A stretch of 64,000 nucleotides of DNA, taken from positions 1 through 64,000 of the forward strand of contig JACXUM010000020.1 of assembly GCA_014763895.1 (NCBI GenBank), read 5' to 3'. Origin of the DNA: Campylobacterales bacterium (GTDB lineage Bacteria > Campylobacterota > Campylobacteria > Campylobacterales > Sulfurovaceae). The notes under the pieces were generated by a model. That model made no database searches. It worked only from the letters and a program-made list of their open reading frames with translations, and was not told the origin of the DNA. Made by a program: the position numbers and the translations under genes. Below are positions 34,313-45,000 of the stretch, in pieces (position 1 is the first letter of the stretch; each line of letters opens with the position of its first letter).

Positions 34313-35616
34313 GCGTTGTATCCTTTTGTATGATGATCATCTTTATATTGTTGTACATCAACATTTTCCGTATTGATATTAAACATTTTTTTCACTGCTT
34401 CAATGCTGTTGGCATTTTTTTTCTCTGCAGAAGAGTGTCTTAGATTTTGTGTAGGGTCATGTAAAAAACGGTTGAACATCTGTTGAGCCATTCTTCGCAT
34501 ATTCTCCTCGTATTCGGCAGGAACAAACCCTTTTTGGATCGCCCTTTTCATCTCTTTATCTATGGCCTTTGAGACATATTCGCGCATCTGTTTGATAACG
34601 GGTTCAACTGAAAGTGCACGCAGCCATGCGTAAAATTCCTCTTTAAACTTTAAAACGATCTCTGTCGCCCTGACTGCCTGCTCTTCACGCAATGCATGAT
34701 TATCCTGCGAAATACTTTGGAGGTCGTCTATCCTGAATAGCTCTAATTTTTCAAACTCCATATCTTCGATATCCCTCGGAATCGCCATATCAAACCACAA
34801 TCTTGGCAATGTGTCATTCTCAATCATATCTTTTGTGATGATCGATTCAGCAGAAGAGGTTGCAGAAAAAAGCAAACGGTAGCGATTGAGGTATTTGTCC
34901 AATTTATCCATCGTGTCAGCCTTGACATTTTCTCCAAGACTTTGGGCGATCTCTTTGACCTTTTCAATATCCCTTCCGATCAAGACTACATCGCATCCTA
35001 CTCTCAGTAAATGCTTTGCAGCCAATACACCGATCTCGCCTGCCCCTACTACAACGCCGGTCATTCCCGGCATATTGTCACCCAGTATCTTATGCGCCTG
35101 AGAAACCGCAACCGAAGCGATGGAGATAGGATGTTCAGAGATGTTGGTTTCATTCCGAACCTGAGCTGCACACTTGATCGCATAAGAAATGACTCGGTTA
35201 AGTTTGCGTCCGGCTGTCCCGTTTTCAAATGAAAACCTAAAAGCCTCTTTTACTTGACCCGTAATCTGCGATTCACCGATGACTAAAGAATCCAACGAAG
35301 AGACAACGGCAAAAATATGCTCTATAGCCTCTTCATCGTCATAACGTTTCGCCGTTGCTTTGACATCATAAAAATTCAAACCGCTTTTTTGGGTCATCAA
35401 TCCCAAGACGGTATGGTAGCTTGAAAAGTTGTCTCTTGTTGCCATAACGATCTCAACCCTATTGCAAGTCGAAACGATAAATGCTTCATGGATAAAATCA
35501 AAACTGACCAGTTCATCAAGTATCACTTTTAACTCTTCATTGCTCGCGAATGCAAGCTTCTCTCTCATCGCCTGATCACAATTTTTATGCGTAAAACTTA
35601 TGATTTGGTAATACAT
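34309..35616 (-). CDS. hemA: Glutamyl-tRNA reductase
   Basis: HemA reduces glutamyl-tRNA to glutamate-1-semialdehyde, the first committed step of C5 haem synthesis. The 435 residues contain the active-site cysteine in [24 protein letters not shown], the NADPH-binding [16 protein letters not shown], and the C-terminal dimerisation helices ([30 protein letters not shown]). It overlaps proS by 4 bases and the prenyl synthase by 1 base, indicating tight coupling. Confidence 0.96.
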   Translation of the reverse strand: MYYQIISFTHKNCDQAMREKLAFASNEELKVILDELVSFDFIHEAFIVSTCNRVEIVMATRDNFSSYHTVLGLMTQKSGLNFYDVKATAKRYDDEEAIEHIFAVVSSLDSLVIGESQITGQVKEAFRFSFENGTAGRKLNRVISYAIKCAAQVRNETNISEHPISIASVAVSQAHKILGDNMPGMTGVVVGAGEIGVLAAKHLLRVGCDVVLIGRDIEKVKEIAQSLGENVKADTMDKLDKYLNRYRLLFSATSSAESIITKDMIENDTLPRLWFDMAIPRDIEDMEFEKLELFRIDDLQSISQDNHALREEQAVRATEIVLKFKEEFYAWLRALSVEPVIKQMREYVSKAIDKEMKRAIQKGFVPAEYEENMRRMAQQMFNRFLHDPTQNLRHSSAEKKNANSIEAVKKMFNINTENVDVQQYKDDHHTKGYNA

Positions 35617-36512
35617 TAAAAATCCCTGTCTATCATCTCTCTAGCAATACCCAAGAGTGCAGTTTCACCACACTGCTCCATCAAAACTATCGCTTCATCG
35701 ATCAATATTTTAGCTTCATGATATGACCGCTGGATGATCTGATGCTTTTGCATTCTCGATTGGATCCAAGCTTGTTCTTCCCCATTCAATACTTTTCCAT
35801 GTAAAGAACGAAGCATTTGTTTTTCTTCATCATCCAAGGCCTCATACAGATAAATATAAGGCAGCGTCGTCTTGCCTTCGGCAAAATCATGCAAAGCCGG
35901 CTTGCCTAATGTAGCACTGTCAGACGTAATATCCAATAGATCATCGATCATCTGAAATGCAATTCCCAGATTTCTTCCGTAAACCATATAAACTTCTTTT
36001 GGTTTTCCTGCCAAGAGTGCAGCTGCGCCGGCACTCGCTTCGATCAAGGAAGCCGTTTTTTGATAGATCATGTGAAGATATTTATCTTTGTCGGTATTGA
36101 ATGATTTGGCAAGCAAAACATCATTAAGCTCTCCAAGACTCAGTTGGGTAACGGCATTGGAGATTAGTTTGGCAACATCCGTACTGATATTGTTTAATTC
36201 AAAGAAACCTTTCGAGTAAAGGATGTCTCCCAGCATGATCGCCGTTTTATTCCCATATAACGCATTTAAAGAAGGCATATTACGTCTTGTATAGGCATCA
36301 TCGATCACATCATCATGCAACAGACTGGCTGTATGGATCATCTCCACTACCGCCGCTGTTTTTACAATCGTCAAACTGTTTCCTGCAATTTTAAGGATCA
36401 GTTTTGCACGGAGTCTTTTGCCATGCGGAAGTTTCGCATAATAAGCCAAGACCTCTTTATCATTCAATTCAATAATATATTGTTCAATCTTTCTTTCAAC
36501 TGCGCTAAGCAA
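35616..36512 (-). CDS. Trans-polyprenyl diphosphate synthase
   Basis: A 298-residue all-helical prenyl synthase with both aspartate-rich motifs, LLHDDVIDDAYTRR and MIDDLLDITSD, and GKTTLPYIY. It probably makes the octaprenyl-type side chain of menaquinone. A short-chain farnesyl product is less likely from the small residues before the first motif (HTASLLHDD), but chain length is not certain. It lies between DUF2018 and hemA, a conserved arrangement in this phylum. Confidence 0.88.
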   Translation of the reverse strand: MLSAVERKIEQYIIELNDKEVLAYYAKLPHGKRLRAKLILKIAGNSLTIVKTAAVVEMIHTASLLHDDVIDDAYTRRNMPSLNALYGNKTAIMLGDILYSKGFFELNNISTDVAKLISNAVTQLSLGELNDVLLAKSFNTDKDKYLHMIYQKTASLIEASAGAAALLAGKPKEVYMVYGRNLGIAFQMIDDLLDITSDSATLGKPALHDFAEGKTTLPYIYLYEALDDEEKQMLRSLHGKVLNGEEQAWIQSRMQKHQIIQRSYHEAKILIDEAIVLMEQCGETALLGIAREMIDRDF

Positions 36513-36520
36513 CTTTTATC

Positions 36521-36796
36521 CTATTCACACTGAGTAACGATGTTACCGACAAGCTCTATAAAAATACTATTGGTTCTGTCTTCAAGCTCCTGATCAATGA
36601 TCATGCTTTTAAGCAGCATTTCATGTTCTTCTTCCAACCCTTTCTCTTCAAGGATCTTTTCCGCTACAGCCAAACGCTGGAACATTTTTTCAAGTTCCAT
36701 CTCAACGATATTTTGGTTGGCCGATCTTGCAATACCAAAAAAATTACTCTTTGGAGTACCGCCCAAGAAACCGTCGTCATCATCAAAAATGTTCAT
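36521..36796 (-). CDS. DUF2018 family protein
   Basis: A 91-residue acidic helical protein beginning MNIFDDDDGFLGGTPKSNFF, the recognised DUF2018 signature restricted mainly to Campylobacterota. Its function is unknown. It is the first gene of the polyprenyl-hemA-proS operon, 8 bases upstream of the prenyl synthase. Confidence 0.85.
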   Translation of the reverse strand: MNIFDDDDGFLGGTPKSNFFGIARSANQNIVEMELEKMFQRLAVAEKILEEKGLEEEHEMLLKSMIIDQELEDRTNSIFIELVGNIVTQCE

Positions 36797-36842
36797 TTTT
36801 CTACTCCGTTTGCAATCATTTATTTAAAGAAAAAGTATTATA

Positions 36843-38735
36843 TCAAACTTTGTTAAATTTCTCATACGCTTCAATTGGCTTTGGCTCTCCAAGATAATTT
36901 CCCTGCGCATATCTAATTTTCAATGATTCAACCGTATGATATACAGTTTCATCATATATAAATTCTGCTATCACTTTCATACCTAATTGAACTGCCATAT
37001 CATTGATACCTTGGATTACAATCTTTGTACGATCAGAAGAAATAGCAAGCTCTCTTATCAGAGAACCGTCAATTTTGACAATATCTATATTCAACCGTAT
37101 CAAATAGGTAAAATTGGAATATCCGCTTCCAAAATCATCTATTGCGATTTGAGAACCGTAAGCTCTTAATTGCTGGAAGATGATACTGGCTTTCTCATAG
37201 TCAATTATTTCATCATATTCAAGTATCTCAAAAGTTATCCGGTTGGCAACTTCCCTGTTTTTATAAAGGTTCTTATTGATAAGTTTCATCATGTCACTGC
37301 TGTAAAGATCGTTCAAATCCAAATTCATGCTAATTTTAATATCCGTATAGACATGTAGTTTTGAAAAAACTTCTTCCAATACCAATTTGCTCATTTTAAT
37401 ATATTGGGTTGTTCCCCTGATTGCAGGAAGAAAGTAATTGGGTGTAATCAATTTTTCGCTATCTATTTTGTCTCTTAATCGTACCAGCGCTTCATATTTT
37501 GCAATTTTTCCATTTTCAATATCATAGATCGGCTGATAGAGGCAAACCAGCCTTTGATCCTCCAATGCCTCTTTGATATAATCCATGTTGCCGTATTGAA
37601 GTGACGCAAACGTTTCGGACTTTAAAACAATATAGTCATTTTTTCCTTTATTTTTTACTTCTAACAGTTTTTCATCAAGCACTCTTAATACATTTTGCAA
37701 AGACAATACCTCATCAGGAATTACCATGGCGCTCATCGAAACATTTAAAGAAACTAATTCGTTATCTATAAGATATCTTTTGATTTTCAAGTTTATAAAC
37801 AGATCTTGTACAAAAAAATCCAACTCTTGTTCTGTTTTAGGTATTGCAATAAAAAACTCTCCTCCTCCAATCCGTACCAAGATATCATCTAACGACAAAA
37901 ATGTTTGAATTGTCTCTACAAATTCTTTCAGTACCTTATCACCAACCCCATAACCGAATTTGGCATTCACTTCCTTAAATTCATCAATATCGATCAAAAT
38001 GGCATTACAACTGCCTAACTTCTTTCTGTTGAAAAACTCTTCCAGAAACAATTTGGTATGTGCACCTGTCAGTTTGTCAATCAAAACAGTTTGCCTAAAC
38101 CGATGATAGCGATAGGCCATCCATATCAGTACTACCATACTGATGAACAAAAAAATTTGCATCATCATAGCAACTGATTGAAGCGGTGAATTAATGTTAT
38201 TTAAATAATCTGCATATTCTTCCGAGATATCCATCACCAAAAGTGCCTGGGTCTCTCCATTTTCATTGATAGGATACAACAACGAAAGCCAGATTTTTTG
38301 TGTACCATCCTCCTGCTGGGCAATATGCATTTGGTGTGTCAAAAAAACATTATCAAAAGTTTTGCTCTGAGGGAAAAAAATGGTTTGAAATTCAACAGGT
38401 TCTTCTTTGGACCCATCCAATAAAAAACGATAATGACCTTTAGAGTCCTTATTGAGAACAAATATATACTGAAATTTTTCTGTCAGAAATGTTTGAAGCA
38501 CATCATTTAACTCACTTCTTAAATTCGGATCGTTCTTTAAGGTTGAAATAATTTTATTATCTGTTTTAAGTTGTAGATAATCAACAATTTTTTTTGCGTA
38601 TTTTTCTGATTTAACAATCTCATCATGCTTCAGTTTATCTGTACTTTTTACAATCTCATATTGTAAATAAAGCGCAAAGAGTAGTGATAATCCGACAATA
38701 ATGAAAACAAGCTGATTAACATAATTTTTTTTCAT
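36843..38735 (-). CDS. Membrane sensor with degenerate GGDEF and intact EAL domain
   Basis: A 630-residue protein: a first membrane helix (LVFIIVGLSLLFALYLQY), a periplasmic sensor region of about 150 residues, a second helix near 190-210, a GGDEF domain with RIGGGEFF (near residue 290), and a C-terminal EAL domain. In the EAL domain EALVRL, SMNLDLND, FEILEYDE, DDFGSGYS, VKIDGSLI, the Glu in VIAEFI, and QGNYLGEP are all kept, so c-di-GMP hydrolysis is likely. The GGGEF change removes the usual metal-binding Asp/Glu, so cyclase activity is doubtful. It overlaps the periplasmic-protein gene by 4 bases. Confidence 0.9.
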   Translation of the reverse strand: MKKNYVNQLVFIIVGLSLLFALYLQYEIVKSTDKLKHDEIVKSEKYAKKIVDYLQLKTDNKIISTLKNDPNLRSELNDVLQTFLTEKFQYIFVLNKDSKGHYRFLLDGSKEEPVEFQTIFFPQSKTFDNVFLTHQMHIAQQEDGTQKIWLSLLYPINENGETQALLVMDISEEYADYLNNINSPLQSVAMMMQIFLFISMVVLIWMAYRYHRFRQTVLIDKLTGAHTKLFLEEFFNRKKLGSCNAILIDIDEFKEVNAKFGYGVGDKVLKEFVETIQTFLSLDDILVRIGGGEFFIAIPKTEQELDFFVQDLFINLKIKRYLIDNELVSLNVSMSAMVIPDEVLSLQNVLRVLDEKLLEVKNKGKNDYIVLKSETFASLQYGNMDYIKEALEDQRLVCLYQPIYDIENGKIAKYEALVRLRDKIDSEKLITPNYFLPAIRGTTQYIKMSKLVLEEVFSKLHVYTDIKISMNLDLNDLYSSDMMKLINKNLYKNREVANRITFEILEYDEIIDYEKASIIFQQLRAYGSQIAIDDFGSGYSNFTYLIRLNIDIVKIDGSLIRELAISSDRTKIVIQGINDMAVQLGMKVIAEFIYDETVYHTVESLKIRYAQGNYLGEPKPIEAYEKFNKV

Positions 38736-39196
38736 AACTCATCTACTATAAACTGTTGATACTCGCGAGGCAATTGAATATGATAAAACTCCAATCTTTT
38801 TTTTAAAAATAAGAGCTGTGATCTTCCTTTTCTCCAATAAAATGCGCCGATTATCCTATCCTCTTTTTTTAAAAAATGATAATCTGTGGCAAATATCAAT
38901 GGAGAATATTCAAAATTTTGATCTATTTTCTTTTTTATCCAATCGAGTGTTTTCACTGAAGTAACTAGGACAATATCAGAATGTTCAAAACTATCTGAGA
39001 TCTTAATATCTCCTGAGCCTTTAAATACTTCTTTATATTCCCTGCCCTTGACATAAACAGTGATCGGTTTTTTTAAACCAAGGGCATTGAATATTGAGCT
39101 ATAAATTTTAAATGTACTTTCCTTCTCCAATGCATGCAACTGCACACTGATCAATAGTAAGGAAAGGAACAGCTTTCTCAAAATGTATACTCCCAT
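38732..39196 (-). CDS. Small periplasmic protein of the TonB/GGDEF-EAL unit
   Basis: A 154-residue protein with an N-terminal signal (LRKLFLSLLLISVQLHA) and a compact alpha/beta body (DIVLVTSVKTLDWIK, LIFATDYHFLKKEDRIIGAFYW). It recalls small periplasmic binding or YfiR-like partners of diguanylate signalling proteins, but no family is recognised with confidence. It overlaps the receptor gene by 19 bases and the GGDEF-EAL gene by 4 bases. Inference: it relays a signal from the outer-membrane protein to the sensor. Confidence 0.6.
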   Translation of the reverse strand: MGVYILRKLFLSLLLISVQLHALEKESTFKIYSSIFNALGLKKPITVYVKGREYKEVFKGSGDIKISDSFEHSDIVLVTSVKTLDWIKKKIDQNFEYSPLIFATDYHFLKKEDRIIGAFYWRKGRSQLLFLKKRLEFYHIQLPREYQQFIVDEL

Positions 39197-41067
39197 TCGA
39201 TCATGATTCTTCTGTCCACCGGCGAGATCGACAATGGCTGCATCATGTTAGTTGTAGAAGGATCTATCCTGAAAAGTGAAGTCTCTTTGGCCCTATCAAG
39301 GATGTTTTCCCCTTTGAGTGTGACGGTCATATCCTCATCCATATTCCAGCTGACCGAACTGGTCAGATCCCAGTAATTTTTCCAGTCAAGACTGTTGATA
39401 TGCCAAACCAACCCGTTATAAACGTCAAATTTTCCACACCTGTTAAACAATGAAAAATAGCCGCTGAAATCTTCCAATTCATCCAAACTAAAAATATGCC
39501 TGTAATCAGCATAATACACTTGTGTAGTCAATTTGCTGTCAATACTGAAATCATACTCAAAATTTAGAACCGTAAAGAAATACTGGGTATTGCCGCTATC
39601 CAAAACATTTTGTACCAATCCCTCTTCATCTTTCATAAAAAGTAGCATCAAACGGATGCGCTGTTGATCCGTACTATAGGCAAGCTCCTGGGTGATCCCT
39701 ATTGTCTTTTGCGGTTCGACCGATCTGGTAAGAGGACCACCGATATAACGATTGTAGGGATCCAAAGCAAACATTAAACGGTAAAGATAGGTTTTGTAGG
39801 TCCATTGATCATTATTCCAGATATATCCCAGACGTATCTGAACGAGATCATCATCTTCAACTCCCCCGTTTCTGGCAAAATGCATTCCTTCCACTCCAAA
39901 CGTAAGAAGTTCTCCTTCACCCAATGCATACTGGTCTTGGAAGAAAAGGGAAGCTATAGCTTCCTGGTCGAAATCAAGCGGGATATCACCAAATCCATTC
40001 TGTTTTACCCTATCAAGTTGTTTGACCCTCCCTTTGATCCCTGTTGAAATCCTGTGTTTGCCTATGGTTTGATTATACGTAAGTTCACCGGTATAGGTAC
40101 TGTTGGTTATCTTACCATCGAGCTGTGTAGTATAGGGTGAAAACAGCGCCAGATAGGCTAACTGATGATCATCCAGCATATAAATAGAACTCTTCAACCA
40201 ATCATAGGCAAACTGTGCGTGCCAGTGTTCATCTAGATCAATACCGTAATCCATATGGATATTCAGATAATCTACCCTGCTTTCTTCAGGCGTCGCATCA
40301 ACACTGTACCCTGCCAACGCATCAGTATTTTTTTTCATGACCTGAAGATGAAAGGACTGTTTCTCTGTCTTTATACTGGAAAAGAGCTGTGTCCTTTCAA
40401 AATCTCTCGATAAAGGGTGCGAAGTGCCGTTAGCGATTTTTTCCCGTTTGTCTTTGGTATGTGAAAAATTAACCATATAGGAAAGATCATTAACCTGCTG
40501 GGCACAACTGAATCTTTGATCATTATATCCCCTGCTGCCGCCTCTTAACCCAAACTTGCCGCCGCTGTCGCGTTTGGGGTCTTTGGAATAAAGAAAGATT
40601 GTAAGGTACGCCGGCTCCACAGAAGTTTCAAATGAAGGGATCATATAGTAAAACTCGATGTGATCCACAAAATCGATATCCATATCACCATAAAGCACAA
40701 GCCCGCTGCCGAGCCACCCTTGCGTGATCTCTACCCCATCTATATATAAACGTATAAAATTGCTTCTGTAAGGCTCAAAAGCTCCGCTTGTGAGGGGATC
40801 GGGCAAAGCAAATCTGTTTTCATGATAATAGACTACCGGCGTTGTCAAAAAAACATCTTTAAGTGTCCTGGCATGCATATTTTCAAGTTTTTCTCTGCTG
40901 TAAAGTACCAAATGCCCCTTATTTTCATCAACCGTTTTTTGGCTTAAAGCATTTTTCTGATTATACTCCTCCATCATGCTTTCAATACTCTGTGCCTGTG
41001 CATTGATATAAAACAATAATCCAAAGAGATAGAAACATCTCTTCATATATTTACTTTTTATCCTCAT
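39178..41067 (-). CDS. TonB-dependent receptor-like outer-membrane protein
   Basis: About 629 residues. The signal peptide (YMKRCFYLFGLLFYINAQAQ) is followed by a plug-like domain (LVLYSREKLENMHARTLKDVFLTTPVVYYHEN, RLYIDGVEITQG, DIDFVDHIEFYY) and a long barrel ending RIMIEWEYTF. A clear TonB box is not seen, and the barrel is shorter than in most TonB receptors. I chose ATG 41067 because AGGG lies about 8 bases upstream. The immediate downstream partners are a periplasmic protein and a GGDEF-EAL protein, so signalling rather than uptake may be the main job. Confidence 0.7.
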   Translation of the reverse strand: MRIKSKYMKRCFYLFGLLFYINAQAQSIESMMEEYNQKNALSQKTVDENKGHLVLYSREKLENMHARTLKDVFLTTPVVYYHENRFALPDPLTSGAFEPYRSNFIRLYIDGVEITQGWLGSGLVLYGDMDIDFVDHIEFYYMIPSFETSVEPAYLTIFLYSKDPKRDSGGKFGLRGGSRGYNDQRFSCAQQVNDLSYMVNFSHTKDKREKIANGTSHPLSRDFERTQLFSSIKTEKQSFHLQVMKKNTDALAGYSVDATPEESRVDYLNIHMDYGIDLDEHWHAQFAYDWLKSSIYMLDDHQLAYLALFSPYTTQLDGKITNSTYTGELTYNQTIGKHRISTGIKGRVKQLDRVKQNGFGDIPLDFDQEAIASLFFQDQYALGEGELLTFGVEGMHFARNGGVEDDDLVQIRLGYIWNNDQWTYKTYLYRLMFALDPYNRYIGGPLTRSVEPQKTIGITQELAYSTDQQRIRLMLLFMKDEEGLVQNVLDSGNTQYFFTVLNFEYDFSIDSKLTTQVYYADYRHIFSLDELEDFSGYFSLFNRCGKFDVYNGLVWHINSLDWKNYWDLTSSVSWNMDEDMTVTLKGENILDRAKETSLFRIDPSTTNMMQPLSISPVDRRIMIEWEYTF

Positions 41068-41139
41068 GACTTTCCCTATCTTTTCAATGATTTTAGTATA
41101 CACTAAATTTAAAATAAAAATAAGTTTTTAGATATTTTT

Positions 41140-41157
41140 TATAAAATTAATTTTATA
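41140..41157. promoter_or_regulatory. 18-bp AT palindrome between divergent genes
   Basis: TATAAAATTAATTTTATA is a perfect palindrome in the very AT-rich divergent region between the receptor operon and the acyltransferase gene. It may be an operator controlling both directions or simply AT-rich promoter DNA. Confidence 0.3.
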
Positions 41158-41197
41158 CTTTAGATTATTCAATAAATCAAAAATATAAAGAAAAAAT

Positions 41198-42022
41198 ATG
41201 AGCGGATATGACGCATTTGAGATTTTGACAAAAGAATATTCGCTGAAACTCGCGACAGGCAATAAAGATTTTGAAGCTGTAAAAGAGGTGAGAGCCGAAG
41301 TATTTGCTCCTAAATACAAGATGTCACGTGAATATCTTGAAAATAAAGGTTACCTTTTCAGCAACGATGACCATCAATCCTTCATTTTTCTTTTGCAACA
41401 TAGACCAACGGGTAGATATGTAGGGACCGTAAGGAATTTTTTTATAAACAGTAAAACAACTGTGCAGCATATGCCCATGCAAAAAGACGGCCATGTAGAA
41501 GGGATCGAACGTCTCACGCAGGCTCTGCCTATTTGCGAAATCTCCCGCATGGCACTTTCAAATGATCTGCCATCTTATAAAAATCTTTCACAGCTTCAAT
41601 TAAGGACTTATTTAACGTTGGGTCTCATGATAGCAACCCGTATCAATTTTTTTCTTTATCGCTATGCAACAATTTTTGCCATTATGGAACCTTCCTTACA
41701 TCGGATACTTTCACGCCAAGGGGTCAATTTTGAACAAATCGGTGAACCGGTTGACTATTATGGAATGAGAACACCGTTCGCGATTGAGAGAAATAAACTC
41801 TTAAACGAAACGGAAGCATTCATGGGAACAATTACCAGGCATTATCTCAAACAACTCTGCAATGATCCAAAACCGTTCTGGGATTTTATCGACAACAACC
41901 CCTATCTTGACCGTTCGGATATCCGCTTAGACAAGATCTGTGAACTTTTCAAAAGTTATGGAGAGGATGTCGATCATGCACTTTTACTGGGTGAAAAAGA
42001 GCCTTCTCTTCACTTAGCTTAA
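41198..42022 (+). CDS. LuxI/FeeM-like N-acyltransferase (GNAT fold)
   Basis: A 274-residue protein whose first half resembles autoinducer synthases and N-acyl amino-acid synthases. It has KEVRAEVFAPKYKMSREYLENKGY (autoinducer-synthase-like N-terminus), RPTGRYVGTVRNFF (the beta4 core) and CEISRMALS (motif around the acyl-carrier contact). The C-terminal ~90 residues are an extra helical part. Related proteins acylate amino acids or homoserine lactone using acyl-ACP; PEP-CTERM-associated acyltransferases are another relative. No product can be assigned. It is divergent from the receptor/GGDEF-EAL unit and convergent with the RND gene. Confidence 0.65.
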   Translation: MSGYDAFEILTKEYSLKLATGNKDFEAVKEVRAEVFAPKYKMSREYLENKGYLFSNDDHQSFIFLLQHRPTGRYVGTVRNFFINSKTTVQHMPMQKDGHVEGIERLTQALPICEISRMALSNDLPSYKNLSQLQLRTYLTLGLMIATRINFFLYRYATIFAIMEPSLHRILSRQGVNFEQIGEPVDYYGMRTPFAIERNKLLNETEAFMGTITRHYLKQLCNDPKPFWDFIDNNPYLDRSDIRLDKICELFKSYGEDVDHALLLGEKEPSLHLA

Positions 42023-42024
42023 AT

Positions 42025-45000
42025 TCAAACCTTTACCCGATACATAACCGCATACATTAACGGTACATAAAAGAGGTTCAATACCGTAGCCCAAGCTATA
42101 CCAAATCCCAAGGATACTGCCATAGGCTGGAGGAGCAATGCCTGCCCGCTGGCAAAGAAGATCAAAGAAGAGAGCCCCAACACGGTCGTAACAGATGTAA
42201 GAATGATCGGTCTGAGCCTCAAGCTCGCCCTCTTGACCATCTCTTCAGGTGTACGTGCTGTTTTGATAAAATCAAGCATAATGATCCCGTCATTGACAAC
42301 AACCCCTGCAAGGCCGATGATCCCCATAACCCCAGGCAACGTCAGGTTGATACCCATCAGTTTGCTTCCTACCAGTGCCCCGACGATCGAAAGAGGGATG
42401 GTTGAGAGTATGATCAGAGGCAGAACAAGAGAATTGAACATCCATACCAACGAAATAAAGATCAGGAACATCGCGATCATCATGGCCTGCATCATCTCTT
42501 TTTTAACTTTCGAGCTCTCTTTCTCTTCACCTTTGATGAGGACGTTTACCCCGCTTTGACGGATCTCTTTTAAAAGCGGCTGTAATTTCTCCATTACCTC
42601 TGCAGATACGATCTTTTCACTTTCAACCCTGGCAAAAACAGAACGCACCTTTTCGCCATTGTCTTTAAATATCTTGACAAAACTCTTTTGATAGTAAAAA
42701 TCACACACATCCGACAACCTTACGATCTGGCTTCCATCAGGCGTCATGATCTTAAAATTACCGATCGCAGAAGAATCCTGTTTATACGCATCTTCTATCC
42801 TGACGCGTATCAATCCTTTGGCATTGAACATTTTGGCATATTCGGCTTTCAAAAATGCCCCCCTAAGCACGTTTGTGACATACCCTTCGCTCATGCCCAA
42901 GGATTGTCCGTATTCATTTACCCTAAGCTTCAACTCCCGTTCGCCTTCATTGGCATTATCAGAAATATCCTCTACCCCATCGATGGAAGAGAGACGTTCT
43001 TCTACTTTGTGCAATACTTCAATCACTTTATTTTCATCAGTAAAAGCAAATCCTATCTCGATGTCATGTCCAACAAGTCCTGTCTGCTGTACATAGATAT
43101 TGAATTCTTCAAAGAGATTTTTACCGCTGATCTGAAGATTTTTGAATTTTTTCCCGACATTTTCCTGCACTTCCTTAACGATCTGTTGTGCTTTTCTCTC
43201 CCGGATCATATCACTATCGTCATATTCCAGTGAAAAAAGCGGATTGATATATCTGTCAAAGAAGTTTTCAGGCGCTTGTTCATGAAGATTGATAAAGATT
43301 TGAAAGAGGTTCTCTCCCGTCTCAAAACTCTGATCGGGATTGAATTTAAATCCTATTACCGATGTTACAGAATCTACTGCACTTTTATCCAAAGACTTCA
43401 GCAACTCTTCTTCAATCCGTGTAACATACGCTTCCGTATTGTTAAGATCATTATTGATATTTACTTTCCCGTTGATGTAAATTTGTTGAGCATCAAATTC
43501 CGGAAATAACTGAAATTTTGTGATCTTTGCCATCATGATCGTACTTAGAATGATAAATAGAACCAAACCGATCAGAGAACGCCACTTCTTTTGCAGCAAT
43601 TTTGACAAAAAATTCGTATATCTACTTGTAAGATACTTCCATGAAGTCGTCTCATCTTCGATCTTTTTGATCTTACCGATACTAAAAAGCTCCTGGGCAT
43701 GCAACGGTAGAAAATAAAAGGCTTCAAAAAGCGAGCTTAGAAGTAAAATGCTGATCATTACAGGCAGAACCTGCATGAACATCCCCATCTTCCCGCTCAT
43801 GATCAAAAGTGGCAAAAAAGCAAAAACCGTTGTCAGCGTTGCTGTCACAACAGCAGGAAACATCTCAAGCGCTCCGTCAACCGCAGCATCTTTTGGCGAT
43901 TTCCCGGCTTCCAAATGCCTATAGATGTTCTCCGCTACAACAATCGCTTCATCCACCAACATTCCCAGTGCGATCAATGCCCCAAGCAGGGTAAGCATAT
44001 TCAAACTGTACCCTATCAGATCAGCCGCAATGATCGCGACCATGAAACTAGTCGGTATCCCAAGAGCAACCACCCATGCGATCCGTGAATTCACACTTAA
44101 AAAAAGGGCCAGAAAAACCAAAATAAGACCAAAAATGATATTGGAAGAGACTAAATTCAAACGGTTTTTCACCCAGATGGACGTATCGGTATAGGCTTCA
44201 AACGTGATATTTTTGTATTTGTCATTATAGGTTTTTAAAATCTCTCTGACTTCTTTGCTTAAAGCGATCGCATTGCCGGCCTTGCTTTTGTTGATATTCA
44301 AAGAGACATTCTGTTTACCGTTAAAATGCGAAAGCTGTTGGGCCTCTCCAAGCCCATAGCTGACCTTTGCCACATCCCCCAGCCGAAACTGTTTATTCCC
44401 GATATGGATTAAGACAGATCCAAGTGCTTTGGCGTCTTTTTCCCCGTTGATCGTAGAGATATAAAGATGATCTCCCTGCCCATCCAATGTGCCTGCCGGA
44501 AAAATCGAAGAGATTGATGATATCGCTTGATATATTGCCGCTTTATCCAACCCATAAGCATCCAGCTTTTTCTGGTCAAGTTCTATCAATACTTCCTCAT
44601 CGGCATCTCCCCGTATCAAAATCCCGCTGAGATCCTTGATAAGCGACAGCCTGCTTTTAAGGTCATTGGCAGCATCCAATAATACAGACTTCTCTACGTC
44701 TCCGGAAATTGCCACAAGAAGCAGAGGATAATCATGGATCATGATCTTTGCAATCGGTTCATTCATATCCGATGGGAGGTCTTTTCTGATATTGGAGATG
44801 ATATCTTTGACATCCGACAGAACCAATTGCGGATCATTCCCCGGTTTGATATCCGAAGTAATCGTAAAAAACCCGTTTTGTATCACCGTATCGATCGTGT
44901 CGATTTCAGAAAGGCTTTTGAGCTCATCTTCGATCTGTGCAACTGCCATTTTATCAAGCACATTCGCACTCGCACCCGCATAACTGCCGGTAATGGATAT

